The notes: generated by a model not told the origin, from the letters alone. 64,000 bases of DNA from Hordeum vulgare subsp. vulgare (GCF_904849725.1 NC_058518.1:14900147-14964146), one strand, 5' to 3'. Shown: positions 22,797-36,300, numbered from the stretch's first letter. A program made the numbers and translations.

Positions 22797-23639
22797 TTAC
22801 ATGTAAGGTATGTCATGAAGTGGTATAACTTTGTCTCTTGGAAAAGCTGATTATTGTAGTACACGTTCAGGCTATTGCTTTTACAACCATGTTTAGAGTT
22901 CCTTTACCTAATGGATTTGAGATGAGCACTGCTGCTGTTTGTTCCATGTTTCCCATTTGCAAATTTGCATCAAGGAAAATAATATATTGCCGCTTTCTCT
23001 ATATTTGGTTCGGATGCACTGGCATTGCATTCTATATCAATCTCTGTGCCAAGCATACTTGTCTTTCTATCTGTTTCTTAATTAAATACTATCATTCTAT
23101 GCAACTATGAACATACCTTTCTCGTAACTAGTATTCAGTAGGAAACTACATGCACAAGTTATGCATTTGAATAGAAGCAAGTAATATATTCGGTGGCGAT
23201 TGATTTCATGTGTTGGTATGCTTTGTTCTATTTTTTCATTACTTATTTTTCCCTACCAAGTGGCTATATGTATATTAGTTGATCATCATATCTCCTTATT
23301 TTGTTCTCCAAATCTCAGGCTGCCCCCTTCCTACTCTTATCAAGGCTGACGTACCTTGGTCAGCCCGAAGAGGCAACCTCTCAGAATCCTGTCGCATCTC
23401 GAGCATGCCTCATAGGAGAGCGGAATGAAGTCCACTGGAATGAAGTCCACTGTACTATTGGGACAGTAGCAGATGTGTCATTGTTCTATTGTGCAATTTT
23501 GTTCATTCTTGCTATATTCCTGTGTAAGAAAATGTATTCATGAGATGATTTATTGTCTTATGTAAACCTGGGATATGTATTTTGTGATGTTATATGATGG
23601 ATGATTTTAATTCGACATGGAGTTTTCTTGATTTAAATA

Positions 23640-24167
23640 TTAAATAGTGTTGGACAAATAACTGGGTTGAAAAGGCCCAACAAATAGAAATGAATCCATA
23701 TTCTAGAACAAAAAGTTGTTGAATTCAAAAATGAAAAAGGGCCAAAACACAAACTGGACCAAATGTATTTGGGCACTAAAAGCCCAGGGCCCAAATTATA
23801 ATGATATAAAAAAATTCGAAAAATACTAGAAGTGGTTGTAAATAGGCCAAGGCCCAAAAAGAAGCCCAATAAGAAAAAGCCCAAGAAATCAAATCAGCCC
23901 ATGTGATCAATTGAAATGGATTGGGCTGATTTTAACCATGACGTTTTGATTTCATCGTAATTTTGCCACGTAGGACTACCACATAGGACTGGGTTAGATT
24001 GCCAACGACGATTTAGTATCGTCGTAAAGGTTACGACAATCCAGGAATCGTCGTAAAAGTTACGACGATTTTGATCAAAACATCGCTGCTGTTCATTTCT
24101 GACGCTCCGTTTTTGACGCTTGGTTTTTCGTCGTGAGATCGTCGTAAATTAAAAACCGTGACGATGT
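23640..24167. repeat. CACTA-B right subterminal region
   Basis: First an AT-rich stretch with many GGCCCAA and AAGCCCAA words (23660-23900), then clustered ACGACGAT and ATCGTCGTAA words (23940-24165), the counterpart of 6656-6860. The copia element interrupts it; the last 45 bases, including the terminus, are at 32740-32784. Confidence 0.75.
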
Positions 24168-25977
24168 TGTTGGAAATATGCCCTAGAGGCAATAATAAAT
24201 TAGTTATTATTATATTTCTTAGTTCATGATAATCGTTTATTATCCATGCTATAATTGTATTGATTGGAAACACAATACTTGTGTGGATACATAGACAAAA
24301 CACTGTCCCTAGTAAGCCTCTAGTTGACTAGCTCGTTGATCAAAGATGGTCAAGGTTTCCTGGCCATAGGCAAGTGTTGTCACTTGATAACGGGATCACA
24401 TCATTAGGAGAATCATGTGATGGACTAGACCCAAACTAATAGACGTAGCATGTTGATCGTGTCATTTTGTTGCTACTGTTTTCTGCGTGTCAAGTATTTG
24501 TTCCTATGACCATGAGATCATATAACTCACGGACACCGGAGGAATGCTTTGTGTGTATCAAACGTCGCAACGTAACTGGGTGACTATAAAGATGCTCTAC
24601 AGGTATCTCCGAAGGTGTTCGTTGAGCTAGTATAGATCGAGACTGGGATTTGTCACTCCGTGTGACGGAGAGGTATCTCGGGGCCCACTCGGTAATACAA
24701 CATCACACACAAGCCTTGCAAGCAATGTAACTTAATGTAAGTTGCGGGATCTTGTATTACGGAACGAGTAAAGAGACTTGCCGGTAAACGAGATTGAAAT
24801 AGGTATGCGGATACTAACGATCGAATCTCGGGCAAGTAACATACCGAAGGACAAAGGGAATGACATACGGGATTATATGAATCCTTGGCACTGAGGTTCA
24901 AACGATAAGATCTTCGTAGAATATGTAGGATCCAATATGGGCATCCAGGTCCCGCTATTGGATATTGACCGAGGAGTCTCTCGGGTCATGTCTACATAGT
25001 TCTCGAACCCGCAGGGTCTGCACACTTAAGGTTCGACGTTGTTTTATGCGTATTTGAGTTATATGGTTGGTTACCGAATGTTGTTTGGAGTCCCGGATGA
25101 GATCACAGACGTCACGAGGGTTTCCGGAATGGTCCGGAAACGAAGATTGATATATAGGATGACCTCATTTGGTTACCGGAAGGTTTTCGTGCATTACCGG
25201 AAAAGTTTCGGGCTCATCGGTAGTGTACCGGGAGTGCCGGGAGGGGTGCCGGGGACCATCGGGAGGGGTGTCACGCCCCAAGGGGTCTCATGGGCTGTGG
25301 GAAGAGATAAACCAGCCCCTAGTGGGCTGGAATAAGTTCCCACTAAGGCCCATAAGGTTTGAGAAGGAAAAAACACAAGGTGGAAAGAGTTTCCAAGTGG
25401 GAAGGTGGAATCCTACTCCAAGTAGGATTGGAGTAGGACTCTTCCACCTCCAATTTCGGCCAAACCTTTAGGTTTTGAGGCTGCCTCCTCCCCTCCCTCC
25501 CACCTATATATACGGAGGTTTTAGGGCTGATTTGAGACGACTTTCTCACGGCTGCCCGACCACATACCTCCATAGTTTTTCCTCTAGATCGCGTTTCTGC
25601 GGAGCTCGGGCGGAGCCCTGCTGAGACAAGATCATCACCAACCTCCGGAGCGCCGTCACGCTGCCGGAGAACACTTCTACCTCTCCGTCTCTCTTGCTGG
25701 ATCAAGAAGGCCGAGATCATCGTCGAGTTGTACGTGTGCTGAACGCGGAGGTGCCGTCCGTTCGGTACTAGATCGTGGGACTGATCGCGGGATTGTTCGC
25801 GGGGCGGATCGAGGGACGTGAGGACGTTCCACTACATCAACCGCGTTCACTAACGCTTCTGCTGTACGATCTACAAGGGTACGTAGATCACTCATCCCCT
25901 CTTGTAGATGGACATCACCATGATAGGTCTTCGTGCGCGTAGGAAATTTTTTGTTTCCCTTGCGACGTTCCCCTACA
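24168..25977 (+). repeat. 5' LTR of the Angela/WIS-type element
   Basis: 1,810 bp, TG...CA. It contains the TATA motif CTATATATAC at 25504. Open frames within it on both strands are not genes; the same frames recur in the 3' LTR. Confidence 0.95.
25504..25513 (+). promoter_or_regulatory. LTR TATA box
   Basis: CTATATATAC lies about 470 bases before the 5' LTR end, in the position of the known BARE-1 promoter region. The 3' LTR copy is at 32261-32270. Confidence 0.6.
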
Positions 25978-25978
25978 G

Positions 25979-25990
25979 TGGTATCAGAGC
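25979..25990 (+). other. Primer binding site (initiator tRNA-Met)
   Basis: TGGTATCAGAGC, one base after the 5' LTR end, is the standard plant primer binding site complementary to the 3' end of initiator methionine tRNA. Confidence 0.9.
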
Positions 25991-28900
25991 TAGGTTCATG
26001 CGTAGATGTCTTCTCGAGTAGAACACAAAAGTTTTTGTGGGCGGTGATGTGCGTTTTGCTGCCCTCCTTAGTCTTTTCTTGATTCCGCGGTATTGTTGGA
26101 TTGAAGCGGCTTGGACCGACATTACTCGTACGCTTACGAGAGACTGGTTTCATCGTTACGAGTAACCCCCTTTGCTCAAAGATGACTGGCAAGTGACTGT
26201 TTCTCCAACTTTAGTTGAATCGGATTTGACCGAGGAGGTCCTTGGATGAGGTTAAATAGCAACTCATATATCTCCGTTGTGGTGTTTGCGTAAGTAAGAT
26301 GCGATCCTACTAGATACCCTCGGTCACCACGTAAAACATGCAACAACAAAATTAGAGGACGTCTAACTTGTTTTTGCAGGGTATGATTGTGATGTGATAT
26401 GGCCAACGATGTGATGTGATATATTGGATGTATGAGATGATCATGTTGTAATAGAAATATCGACTTGCACGTCGATGGTACGGCAACCGGCAGGAGCCAT
26501 AGGGTTGTCTTTATACTAACGTTTGTGCTTACAGATGCGTTTACTATTTTGCTAGGATGTAGCTTTAGTAGTAATAGCATAAGTAGCACGACAACCCCGA
26601 TGGCAACACGTTGATGGATGATCATGGTGTGGCGCCGGTGACAAGAAGATCGTGCCGGTGCTTTGGTGATGGAGATCAAGAAGCACGTGATGATGGCCAT
26701 ATCATGTCACTTATGAATTGCATGTGATGTTAATCCTTTTATGCACCTTATTTTGCTTAGAACGACGGTAGCATTATGAGGTGATCTCTCACTAAAATTT
26801 CAAGACGAAGTTGTGTTCTCCCCGACTGTGCACCGTTGCGACAGTTCTTCGTTTCGAGACACCACGTGATGATTGGGTGTGATAGACTCAACGTTCACAT
26901 ACAACGGGTGCAAAACAGTTGCACACGCAGAACACTCGGGTTAAGCTTGACGAGCCTAGCATGTGCAGACATGGCCTCGGAACACATGAGACCGAAAGGT
27001 CGAGCATGAATCATATAGTTGATATGATTAGCATAGGGATGCTTACCACTGAAACTATTCTCGACTCACGTGATGATCGGACTTGAGATAGTGGATTTGG
27101 ATCATGTACCACTCAAATGACTAGAGAGATGTACTTTTTGAGTGGGAGTTCTTAAGTAATATGATTAATTGAACTAATTGTCATGAACATAGTCTAATGG
27201 TCTTTGCGAATTACGATATAGCTTGCGCTATAGCTCTACTGTTTTTTTATGTTCCTAGAGAAAATTTAGTTGAAAATTGATAGTAGCAAACTTTGCAGAC
27301 TGAGTCTGTAAAACCGAGGATTGTCCTCGTTGCTGCGCAGAAGGCTTATGTCCTTAATGCACCACTCGGTGTGCTGCACCTCGAGCGTCGTCTGTGGATG
27401 CTGTGAACATCCGACATACACGTTTCTGATGACTACACGATAGTTCAGTGCAAAGTACTTAATGGCTTAGAAGCAAGGCACCGAAAACGTTTTAAACGTC
27501 ACGGAACATAAGTGATGTTCTAAAGAGATGAAATTGTGATTTCATGCTTGTGCCCTTGTTAAGAGGTACGAGACCTTCAACAAAATTGTTTGACCACAAA
27601 GTAAAGGAGAAAAGCTCAATCGTTGAGCGTGTGCTCAGATTGTCTGAGTACGACAATCACTTGAATCAAGTGGGAGCTAATCTTCCAGATGAGATAGTGA
27701 TGGTTCTCCAAAAGTCACTGCCACCAAGCTTTGAGAGCTTCGTGATGAACTATAACATATCAAGGATAGATACAATGATCTTTGAGAGATTCGCGACGTT
27801 TGACACTGCGAAAGTAGAAATCAAGAAGGAGCATCAATAGTTGATGGTTTGAAAAACCACTAAGTTTCAAGAAAGGCGAGGGCTAGAAGGGATACTTCGT
27901 GAAACGGCAAAACAGTTGCTGCACTAATGAAGAGACCCAAGATTAAACCCAAACCCGAGACTAAGTGCTTCTGTAATAAGGGGAACAGTCACTGAGGCGG
28001 AGCAACTCTAGATACTTGGTAGATAAGAAGGCTGGCAAAAGTCGAGAGAAGTATATTTGATATACATAATGTTGATGTGTACTTTACTAGTACTCCTAGT
28101 AGCACGATGGTATTGGATACTGGTTCGGTTGCTAAGTGATTAGTAACGCGAAATGAAAGCTACGGCATAAACGGAGACTAGCTAAAGGCGAGGTGACGAT
28201 ACGTGTTGGAAGTGTTTCCAAGGTTGATATGATCAAACGTCACACGCCCCCTTTACCATCGGGATTGGTGTTGAACCTAAATAATTGTTATTTGGTGCTT
28301 GCGTTAAGCATGAACATGATTGGATCGTGTTTATTGCAATACGATTATTCATTCAAAAGGAATAATGGTTACTCTATTTGCTTGAATAATCACCTTCAAT
28401 GGTTTATTGAATCTCGATTGTAGTGTTACACATTGGTGCCAAAAGATACGAGTTAAATGATGATAGTACCACTTACTTGTGGCACTGCCGCTTGAGTCAT
28501 GTTAGTATAAATTGCATGAAGAGGCTCCATGCTGATGGATCTTTACTCACCTGATTTCGAATCACTAGTGACATGCAAATCATACCACATGAGCAAGGCC
28601 TTGTTTTCATTGAGATGAAACAAGATAGTAACTTGTTGGAAGTGATACATTTTGATGTATGCAGTCCAGTGAGTGTTGAGGCACGCAGTGGATATCATTA
28701 TGTTCTTACTTCACTGACGACTTGAGTAGATACAGGAGTATTTACTTAATGAATCACAAGTCTGAAATATTGAAAAGTTCAATTCTGTTTCAGAGTGAAG
28801 TTCGTCGTAACAAGAGGATGAACTGTCTACGATATGATCATAGAAATGAATATCTGAGTTACGAATTTTTGGTACACAGTTAAGACAATGTGGAAATTGT

Positions 28901-30924
28901 TTCACAGTTCATGCCACCTGGAACATCATGGTGTGATGATGTGTCTGAACGTCATAGCCACGCACTATTTAGTATGGTGCATGCTGGGATGTCTCTTATC
29001 GAATTACCACTATCGTTTATGGGTTATGCATTAGAGACAACCACATTCACTTTAAATGGGGCACCGCGTATTTCCGTTGAGATGACACAGTATAGACTGA
29101 GGTTTAGAGAAATCTAAACTGTCGTTTCTCGAAAGTTTGGGGCTTCGAAACTTATGTGAAAAAGTTTCAGTCTGATAAGCTCGAACCCAAAGCGGATAAA
29201 TGCATCTTCACAGGATATCCAAAACAGTTGGGTACATCTCCTATCTCAGATCCGAAAGCAAAGTGTTTGTTTCTAGAAACGGATCCTTTCTCGAGAAAAG
29301 GTTTCTCTCGAAAGAATTGAGTGGGAGGGTAGTAGAACTTGATGAGGTTATTGAACCATCACTTCAACCAGTGTGTAGCAGGGCGTAGGAAGTTGTTCCT
29401 GTGGCGCCTACACCAATTGAAGTGGAAGCTGATGATGGTGATCATTAAGCTTCGAATCAAGTTACTAAAAACCTCGTAGGTCGACAAGGTCGCGTACTGC
29501 TGCAGAGTAGTACGGTAACCCTGTCTTGGAGGTCATGTTGTTGAGCAACAGTGAACCTACGAGTTATGGAGAAAGCGATGGTGGGCCCAGATTCCAACAA
29601 ATGGCTGGAAGCCATAAAATCCGAGAGAGGATCCATGTGTGAAAACAAAGTGTAGATTTTGGTAGAACTACTTGATGGTCATGGGACTATTGGGTAAAAT
29701 GGATCTTTAAAAGAAGACAGACGATGATGGTGATAAGTCACTATTAAGAAAAGCTCGACTTGTCGCAAAGATGTTTTCGATAAGATCAAACAGTTGACTA
29801 TGATGAGACTTTCTCACTCGTAGCGATGCTAAAAGTCTGTTAGAATTATGTTAGTTGTTGATGCATTATTTATGAAATATTGCACGTAGGATGTCAAAAC
29901 ATTGTTTTCTCGACGGTTTCCTTGAGCAATCATTGTATGTGATACAACCAGAAGGTTTTGTCGATCCTAAAGATACTAGCAAGTATGCAAGCTCCAGTGA
30001 TCCTTCAATGGACTGGTGCAAGCATCTCGGAGTTGGAATATACACTTTGATGAGATGATCAAAGATTTTGGGTTTGTACAAGGTTTATGAGAAACTTGTA
30101 TTTCCAAAGAAGTGAGTGGGAGCACTATAGAATTTCTGATAGGTATATGTGGTTGACATATTGTGGATCAGAAGTAATGTAGAATTTCTGTAAAGCATAC
30201 AAGGTTGTTTGAAAGAAGTTTTCAAAGGAGTACCTGGATTACGCTACTTGAACGTTGAGCATCAAAGATCTATGGAGATAGATCGAAAGCGCTTAATAGA
30301 AGTTTCAACAAGATGCATGCCTTGACAAGTTTTTGAAAGAGTTCAAAATAGACCAGCAAAGAAGGAGTTCTTGGTTGCGTTGTGAGGTGTGAATTTGAGT
30401 AAGACTCAAAACCCGACCATGGCAGAATAAAGAGAATAGACGAAGGTCGTCTTCTATGCCTTAGCCATAGAATCTAAAGTATGCCATGCTGTGTACCGCA
30501 CCTGAAGTGTGTTGAGAGGTACAGAGGGTGATCCATGATTGAATCACTAGCAGCGGTCGAAATTTATCCTTAGTAACTAATGGACTAAGGAATTTTTCTC
30601 GATTATGGAGGTGGTTAAAGAGTTTGTCGTAAAGGGTTACGTCAATGCAAGCTTTGACACTAATCCGGATAACTATGAGTAGTGAAACGGATTCGTATAG
30701 TAGAGTAGATATTTGGAGCATTTCCGAATAGCACGTAGTAGCAGCATCTATAAGATAACATAAAGATTTGTAAAGAATGCACGAATCTGAAAGTTTCAGA
30801 ACCGTTGACTAAAACCTCTCTCACGAGCAAGACGTGATAGACCCCATAACTATATGGGTGTTGGATTCGTTGGAATCACATGGTGATGTGAACTAGATTA
30901 TTGACTCTAGTGCAAGTGGGAGAC
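25991..30924 (+). pseudogene. Degenerate copia gag-pol interior
   Basis: Recognisable pieces appear in order, each in short frames. A gag-like part (27544-27840) has YDNHLNQVGANLPDEIVMVL and LPPSFESFVMNY. A GAG-pre-integrase part near 28485 has LWHCRLSHVSINCMKRLHADG. Integrase-side text follows at 28890-29117. An RT-side part near 29680 has a KWIFKR-like segment. Stops and frameshifts interrupt every domain and large parts of RT/RNase H are missing or unreadable. It cannot supply its own proteins and must have been copied by a helper element. Confidence 0.75.
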
Positions 30925-32734
30925 TGTTGGAAATATGCCCTAGAGGCAATAATAAATTAGTTATTATTATATTTCTTAGTTCATGATAATCGTTTATTAT
31001 CCATGCTATAATTGTATTGATTGGAAACACAATACTTGTGTGGATACATAGACAAAACACTGTCCCTAGTAAGCCTCTAGTTGACTAGCTCGTTGATCAA
31101 AGATGGTCAAGGTTTCCTGGCCATAGGCAAGTGTTGTCACTTGATAACGGGATCACATCATTAGGAGAATCATGTGATGGACTAGACCCAAACTAATAGA
31201 CGTAGCATGTTGATCGTGTCATTTTGTTGCTACTGTTTTCTGCGTGTCAAGTATTTGTTCCTATGACCATGAGATCATATAACTCACGGACACCGGAGGA
31301 ATGCTTTGTGTGTGTCAAACGTCGCAACGTAACTGGGTGACTATAAAGATGCTCTACAGGTATCTCCGAAGGTGTTCGTTGAGCTAGTATAGATCGAGAC
31401 TGGGATTTGTCACTCCGTGTGACGGAGAGGTATCTCGGGGCCCACTCGGTAATACAACATCACACACAAGCCTTGCAAGCAATGTAACTTAATGTAAGTT
31501 GCGGGATCTTGTATTACGGAACGAGTAAAGAGACTTGCCGGTAAACGAGATTGAAATAGGTATGCGGATACTAACGATCGAATCTCGGGCAAGTAACATA
31601 CCGAAGGACAAAGGGAATGACATACGGGATTATATGAATCCTTGGCACTGAGGTTCAAACGATAAGATCTTCGTAGAATATGTAGGATCCAATATGGGCA
31701 TCCAGGTCCCGCTATTGGATATTGACCGAGGAGTCTCTCGGGTCATGTCTACATAGTTCTCGAACCCGCAGGGTCTGCACACTTAAGGTTCGACGTTGTT
31801 TTATGCGTATTTGAGTTATATGGTTGGTTACCGAATGTTGTTCGGAGTCCCGGATGAGATCACAGACGTCACGAGGGTTTCCGGAATGGTCCGGAAACGA
31901 AGATTGATATATAGGATGACCTCATTTGGTTACCGGAAGGTTTTCGTGCATTACCGGAAAAGTTTCGGGCTCATCGGTAGTGTACCGGGAGTGCCGGGAG
32001 GGGTGCCGGGGACCATCGGGAGGGGTGTCACGCCCCAAGGGGTCTCATGGGCTGTGGGAAGAGATAAACCAGCCCCTAGTGGGCTGGAATAAGTTCCCAC
32101 TAAGGCCCATAAGGTTTGAGAAGGAAAAAACACAAGGTGGAAAGAGTTTCCAAGTGGGAAGGTGGAATCCTACTCCAAGTAGGATTGGAGTAGGACTCCT
32201 CCACCTCCAATTTCGGCCAAACCTTTAGGTTTTGAGGCTGCCTCCTCCCCTCCCTCCCACCTATATATACGGAGGTTTTAGGGCTGATTTGAGACGACTT
32301 TCTCACGGCTGCCCGACCACATACCTCCATAGTTTTTCCTCTAGATCGCGTTTCTGCGGAGCTCGGGCGGAGCCCTGCTGAGACAAGATCATCACCAACC
32401 TCCGGAGCGCCGTCACGCTGCCGGAGAACTCTTCTACCTCTCCGTCTCTCTTGCTGGATCAAGAAGGCCGAGATCATCGTCGAGTTGTATGTGTGCTGAA
32501 CGCGGAGGTGCCGTCCGTTCGGTACTAGATCGTGGGACTGATCGCGGGATTGTTCGCGGGGCGGATCGAGGGACGTGAGGACGTTCCACTACATCAACCG
32601 CGTTCACTAAAGCTTCTGCTGTACGATCTACAAGGGTACGTAGATCACTCATCCCCTCTCGTAGATGGACATCACCATGATAGGTGTGCGTGCGCGTAGG
32701 AAATTTTTTGTTTCCCTTGCGACGTTCCCCTACA
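30925..32734 (+). repeat. 3' LTR of the Angela/WIS-type element
   Basis: 1,810 bp, same ends as the 5' LTR; nine differences noticed, for example TTGTTCGGAG against TTGTTTGGAG and GAACTCTTC against GAACACTTC. Confidence 0.95.
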
Positions 32735-32787
32735 GATGTAGCGGCGAAAAAATAGCGTCGTGTATTAGCATATTCCTTGTAGTGATT

Positions 32788-33388
32788 CAGCCCGGTCCAT
32801 TCCGGTCGTCTACATGGGTCGGGCCCAATAATTTGGCCTTTTAGTTTGTGGGATAGAATCTTTTAGTGAGCAGGTTTTTTATTAGTCCACTTTTCTTTTG
32901 GGCCTTGGCCTACTCTTTTTAGTCCATTTCTTGTTTGGGCCTTGGCCTACTCTTTTTTTAGGCCCAAGCCATTTTAGACAAATTCTAATTTGGGCCTTGG
33001 CCTACTCTTTTTTTAGGCTCAAGCCTTTTTAGTCTATTTCTTGTTTGGGCCTCACCCTTTTTGCAGTCCAAACTAACTTTAGTGTCCAAACAAAATGGTC
33101 CAAACAAAACTCAAATAATTGACAACTTCATCAGGTTCACAAAATACTTCATCAGGTTCAAATAGAGCAAGACAATGTTTCACAAAATACTTCATCACCA
33201 GAATACTTCATCAGGTTCAAATAGAGCAAGACAGGTTCAAAATACTTCACAGGTTCAAATAGAGCACTTCACTGTTTCATCACGAGAATGACCAATCAAG
33301 TGGGCTAACTTCATCAGGTTCTTGAGAAGTTAGACCACTTCACTGTTTCTAGGACAGGTTCCACGACACGTTCAACTTCTACGATGCT
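32788..33388. repeat. CACTA-A interior with GGGCCTTGGCC repeats
   Basis: Between 32880 and 33060 the phrase GGGCCTTGGCCTACTC recurs about every 60 bases. From 33120 to 33350 the phrases TTCATCAGGTTCA and CAAATAGAGCAAGACA recur. This is the 3' flank of the TNPA-like gene in its minus orientation. No gene is seen. Confidence 0.6.
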
Positions 33389-36300
33389 TTAGCGCCGAAG
33401 AGAGCCATCAAGTGGGCTAACTTCTCTTCCTGTTCTTGAGTTGCACAGCAGCTCAAGTTCCTTGTCGCGTGTAGCTTCATATTCTTCCGCCTTTAGCTTG
33501 ATTGCTGCCATTTCTTCTTGCATCACTTCAGCTTGAAGCTCCGACCTCTCTAGCTTCTGCTCAAGATCACGAACATGAGCAGCCACAACAACAGTTCCTT
33601 TGCCAGAGTTGTTACTAGATGACTTGAGCCCAACATTCCTGAGGAATGTGCTTTGCTTGACTTCGGTCTTAAGCACTTCTTCAACAATCTCAGCATCAGA
33701 CTTTGGTTCTTCACCTTCTGGTACCGGCGTGTCCTTCATTTTTCCATCTCAAGCTAGCATATGGAGGAAAATGATGGACATTAGTGGCAGATCTATTTCA
33801 CATTATGCAAGACAAACCAAACAAGAATGCCACCAAACTAGACCAAGAAATGGATCATTTGAAGTAATGAAACCAGCACACAAAATCTACATGTAGATAT
33901 TTTACTCAAACTCAGACAGACGTAGATGATAACTACTAAACTTAAAGCATTATTTGAATCTGGCTAAAACAAGTGTACACACTTATGTGATCTAGAGACA
34001 TGCAATCGGAACAATATGGTGGTTCTATATAATATGGCTTCTTTGTTGAGAACTAACATTCAGATCAGTTATCATCATATCATAAAAATGCAACAAATAG
34101 CTACAGCAAATTCTGATGTCTTTGTTGAGAACTGTAAAACAAATCCTGATATCTTTGTTGAGATACCAAACTTATCATAGGCTCTAGCAAACAACATCAA
34201 ATATAGGGTGTGTTCTTGCTGGCTGTGAATCAAACAGGGCTGAGGTCTATAGACAAAATTTTGAACTACCTGGACAAAAGCATGGAGTGACTTACTACAG
34301 CAATCTTGACTGGCTCCAAAAACACGTGCTTCTTGCTGTTGTGGGTGGCCTTGAACAAGTCAATCGCCGACAGCTCCTCACCCTTATGCTCTTCTTTCTG
34401 AAATGTTTTTAACAAACATCAAAATGTTATTCAGCAAGAATAAGAAATGATATTCAACGAGGATCAAAAGGTAAGGTGTTTAGAAAAAGGTACTCACAGT
34501 GGCAAAAATGTGTGTTGTGTAGTGCCTGGAACCAGTTCTCTGTTGGTGCACGACCTTTTCTCGATTAATCTTGTTCGACACATAGGTTTCCTACAAAAGC
34601 ATAACGTTATTTGCCAAGTTGAAAGAAAGTGGAATAGGCAGTAGTATAGTAGGCCAATACGAGTCTGAGCATATTTGATTTGGAAATATTTCAGTTATCC
34701 TGCACTAGCACAAGTACATGAACAACTAGTACTATCTAAGAGTCAGTGTATTACATATGGTGTTGATTTTGAAAGCGGATGCTCTCTATTGTTCCTACTC
34801 TGATCAGAAACATGGAAGAGGAAGAAGGGGACCATGGCCCATTCCCATCCTGATGTGCAGAACATAAATCAGCAAACAAAGCATATACAAACCTTGTGTC
34901 TTGGGGTATACCACATTTGCACCAGAGCTTTCCATTCACCGTCCGTCAGATCTGGCACCGGAGACTTGGTGCTCACTTTGTTTGCTGCTACGGTATCAAA
35001 ATACTTCTTCTTGATCTTATGGCGTCGATTCTTTGAACTTTTCTGCAGAACATCTTTGCACGCGTACTTGATAGTCTCCGAGTTTGTGTTCATCTCAAAA
35101 TTTGCCTACCAAGACAGCAAACAAGGAAGGAACAACATTAGTGATCATTAACTACAAAACAGAAAATAGAGTAGCACATTAACTATAAAACAAGTAGCTT
35201 ACAACAACTTTCCCAATGTAGTCCTCCACTAGAGTAGCATTATTTTTGTATTCCTTGAAGTGCGGAAGAACCGGCAGATGGCTTCTTGCAACGAGTCCAC
35301 ACTCAGAAGCAAACTTTGCTGCCTGTAGAGGCTTCTCTGGATGCTTCATCCCTTGGGCAATTTGGATAGGCACCTTTGTGCCAAGCGACTTGGTGATTCT
35401 CTCTAGCCCTTTGCCCTTTCTAAGTCTATGCTTGTTAGTCATTGCATCTGAAAATGAAATTGAACTCGTAAAATTAGAAGAGAAATCGACAAATGCAGGA
35501 ATGGTTCTGCTAAACAGGTAAGCATACATGTTCACTTCCATTTGCAAAATGCACTAGTAAAAGAGAAGGTGAACTTGCCTGGTTGAAGCACAAGCTGCTG
35601 TTTTTCTTCACTGACGACATCATTCCTGTCAATAGAAGGTGCACCACGCCCGAGGCGTAGGCAGACAGTGCCGCTTTCATCCATGCAGAGAGTGGTTTCT
35701 TCATCCATGGGCGGAAACTCATCACGCATTTCCACCAAGCTCTCAAAGTCCATGCCCACCGGACTCTCCTGATGGTCCTTCGCAGCCGCCATAGTTGCTT
35801 TCTGCCTTGTGACTCTATCAGGTTCATCAGGTTCCAGGATCCTCTTTGTTTGTCTTCGAGATGGTGCCATCACCCTTCCTGGAGGCATTGCAGCAGATGC
35901 TTCTAAGCTCTTCCTCTTCTGGTTGGCTTTCTTCTTAACACCAGACCTCTTCGTTCTAGATTCCTTTAGTGCCTTGTATAAATAGCACAGAAAAAACATT
36001 AGATCACAAGATAAATATGTGAGCACAAGGAAACAGAGAGCATACAAGAACCCGAACCCTCCAAACAAGACAGAGTTTGCACCTTAACAGTCTTGTGCAC
36101 TACAACTTCATCCTCCTTAGGATTGTACTCTGGGTCATCATTGATAACCCCACTACCTTCTTGAACCTCATTAGTTCTGCCTTCTTGTACATCATTTGTT
36201 TTCCTAATCATTGACGCTATTGCACCAATTCCAAGGGACTGGAATATCCGATTGTTCCTCATCATATTTCTAGCCCTAACCTTCTCGTGCTTGGTGAGAG

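Larger units (their letters stand above)
19960..23560 (+). pseudogene. Captured host gene segment in CACTA-B (chimeric)
   Basis: An exon-intron patterned plus-strand region carried by the transposon. It starts with a leader (CCATCCATCC repeats, about 19870-19920), then an unrecognised Ser/Leu-rich segment from ATG at 20102 ([19 protein letters not shown]). Another frame at 20215-20400 reads [22 protein letters not shown], a possible coiled coil broken by a stop. Sucrose-phosphate synthase exons follow (20520-21168), then about 2 kb with no recognised coding, and a last exon-like piece at 23318-23543 ending near a polyadenylation-like ATGTATTC. Introns are retained, so capture was from DNA, not from mRNA. 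Neither the first nor last gene donor is recognised. Confidence 0.6.
24168..32734 (+). mobile_element. Copia LTR retrotransposon, Angela/WIS/BARE-1 type
   Basis: The LTRs start TGTTGGAAATATGCCC and end CGACGTTCCCCTACA, the recognised ends of this very abundant Triticeae family. Both LTRs are 1,810 bp. A 5-bp duplication, GATGT, flanks the element (24163-24167 and 32735-32739). The primer binding site TGGTATCAGAGC follows the left LTR and a purine-rich GTGCAAGTGGGAGA precedes the right one. I count nine substitutions between the LTRs (about 0.5%). The 4.95-kb interior is gag-pol-like but broken everywhere. Confidence 0.95.
6656..32784. mobile_element. CACTA-B, non-autonomous CACTA with captured gene pieces
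   Basis: The left end CACTACAAGAAATATGCTC and the right end, read inward on the minus strand as CACTACAAGGAATATGCTA, match with three differences in the first 29 bases. ATT flanks both ends (6653-6655, 32785-32787). Subterminal ACGACG/CGTCGT words lie at 6656-6860 and 23940-24167. CACTA-C and a copia LTR element are nested inside; the element's own DNA is about 7.1 kb. No transposase is visible. It carries a 155-bp tandem array, a 660-bp tandem repeat also found in CACTA-A, and exons of a sucrose-phosphate synthase gene. The shared outer 16 bases with CACTA-A suggest both respond to the same transposase. Confidence 0.85.

Noticed and set aside
25039..25720. Open frames in the copia LTR (also at 31796-32477)
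   Set aside because: They lie inside the LTRs, in identical positions in both copies, and match no protein family I know.
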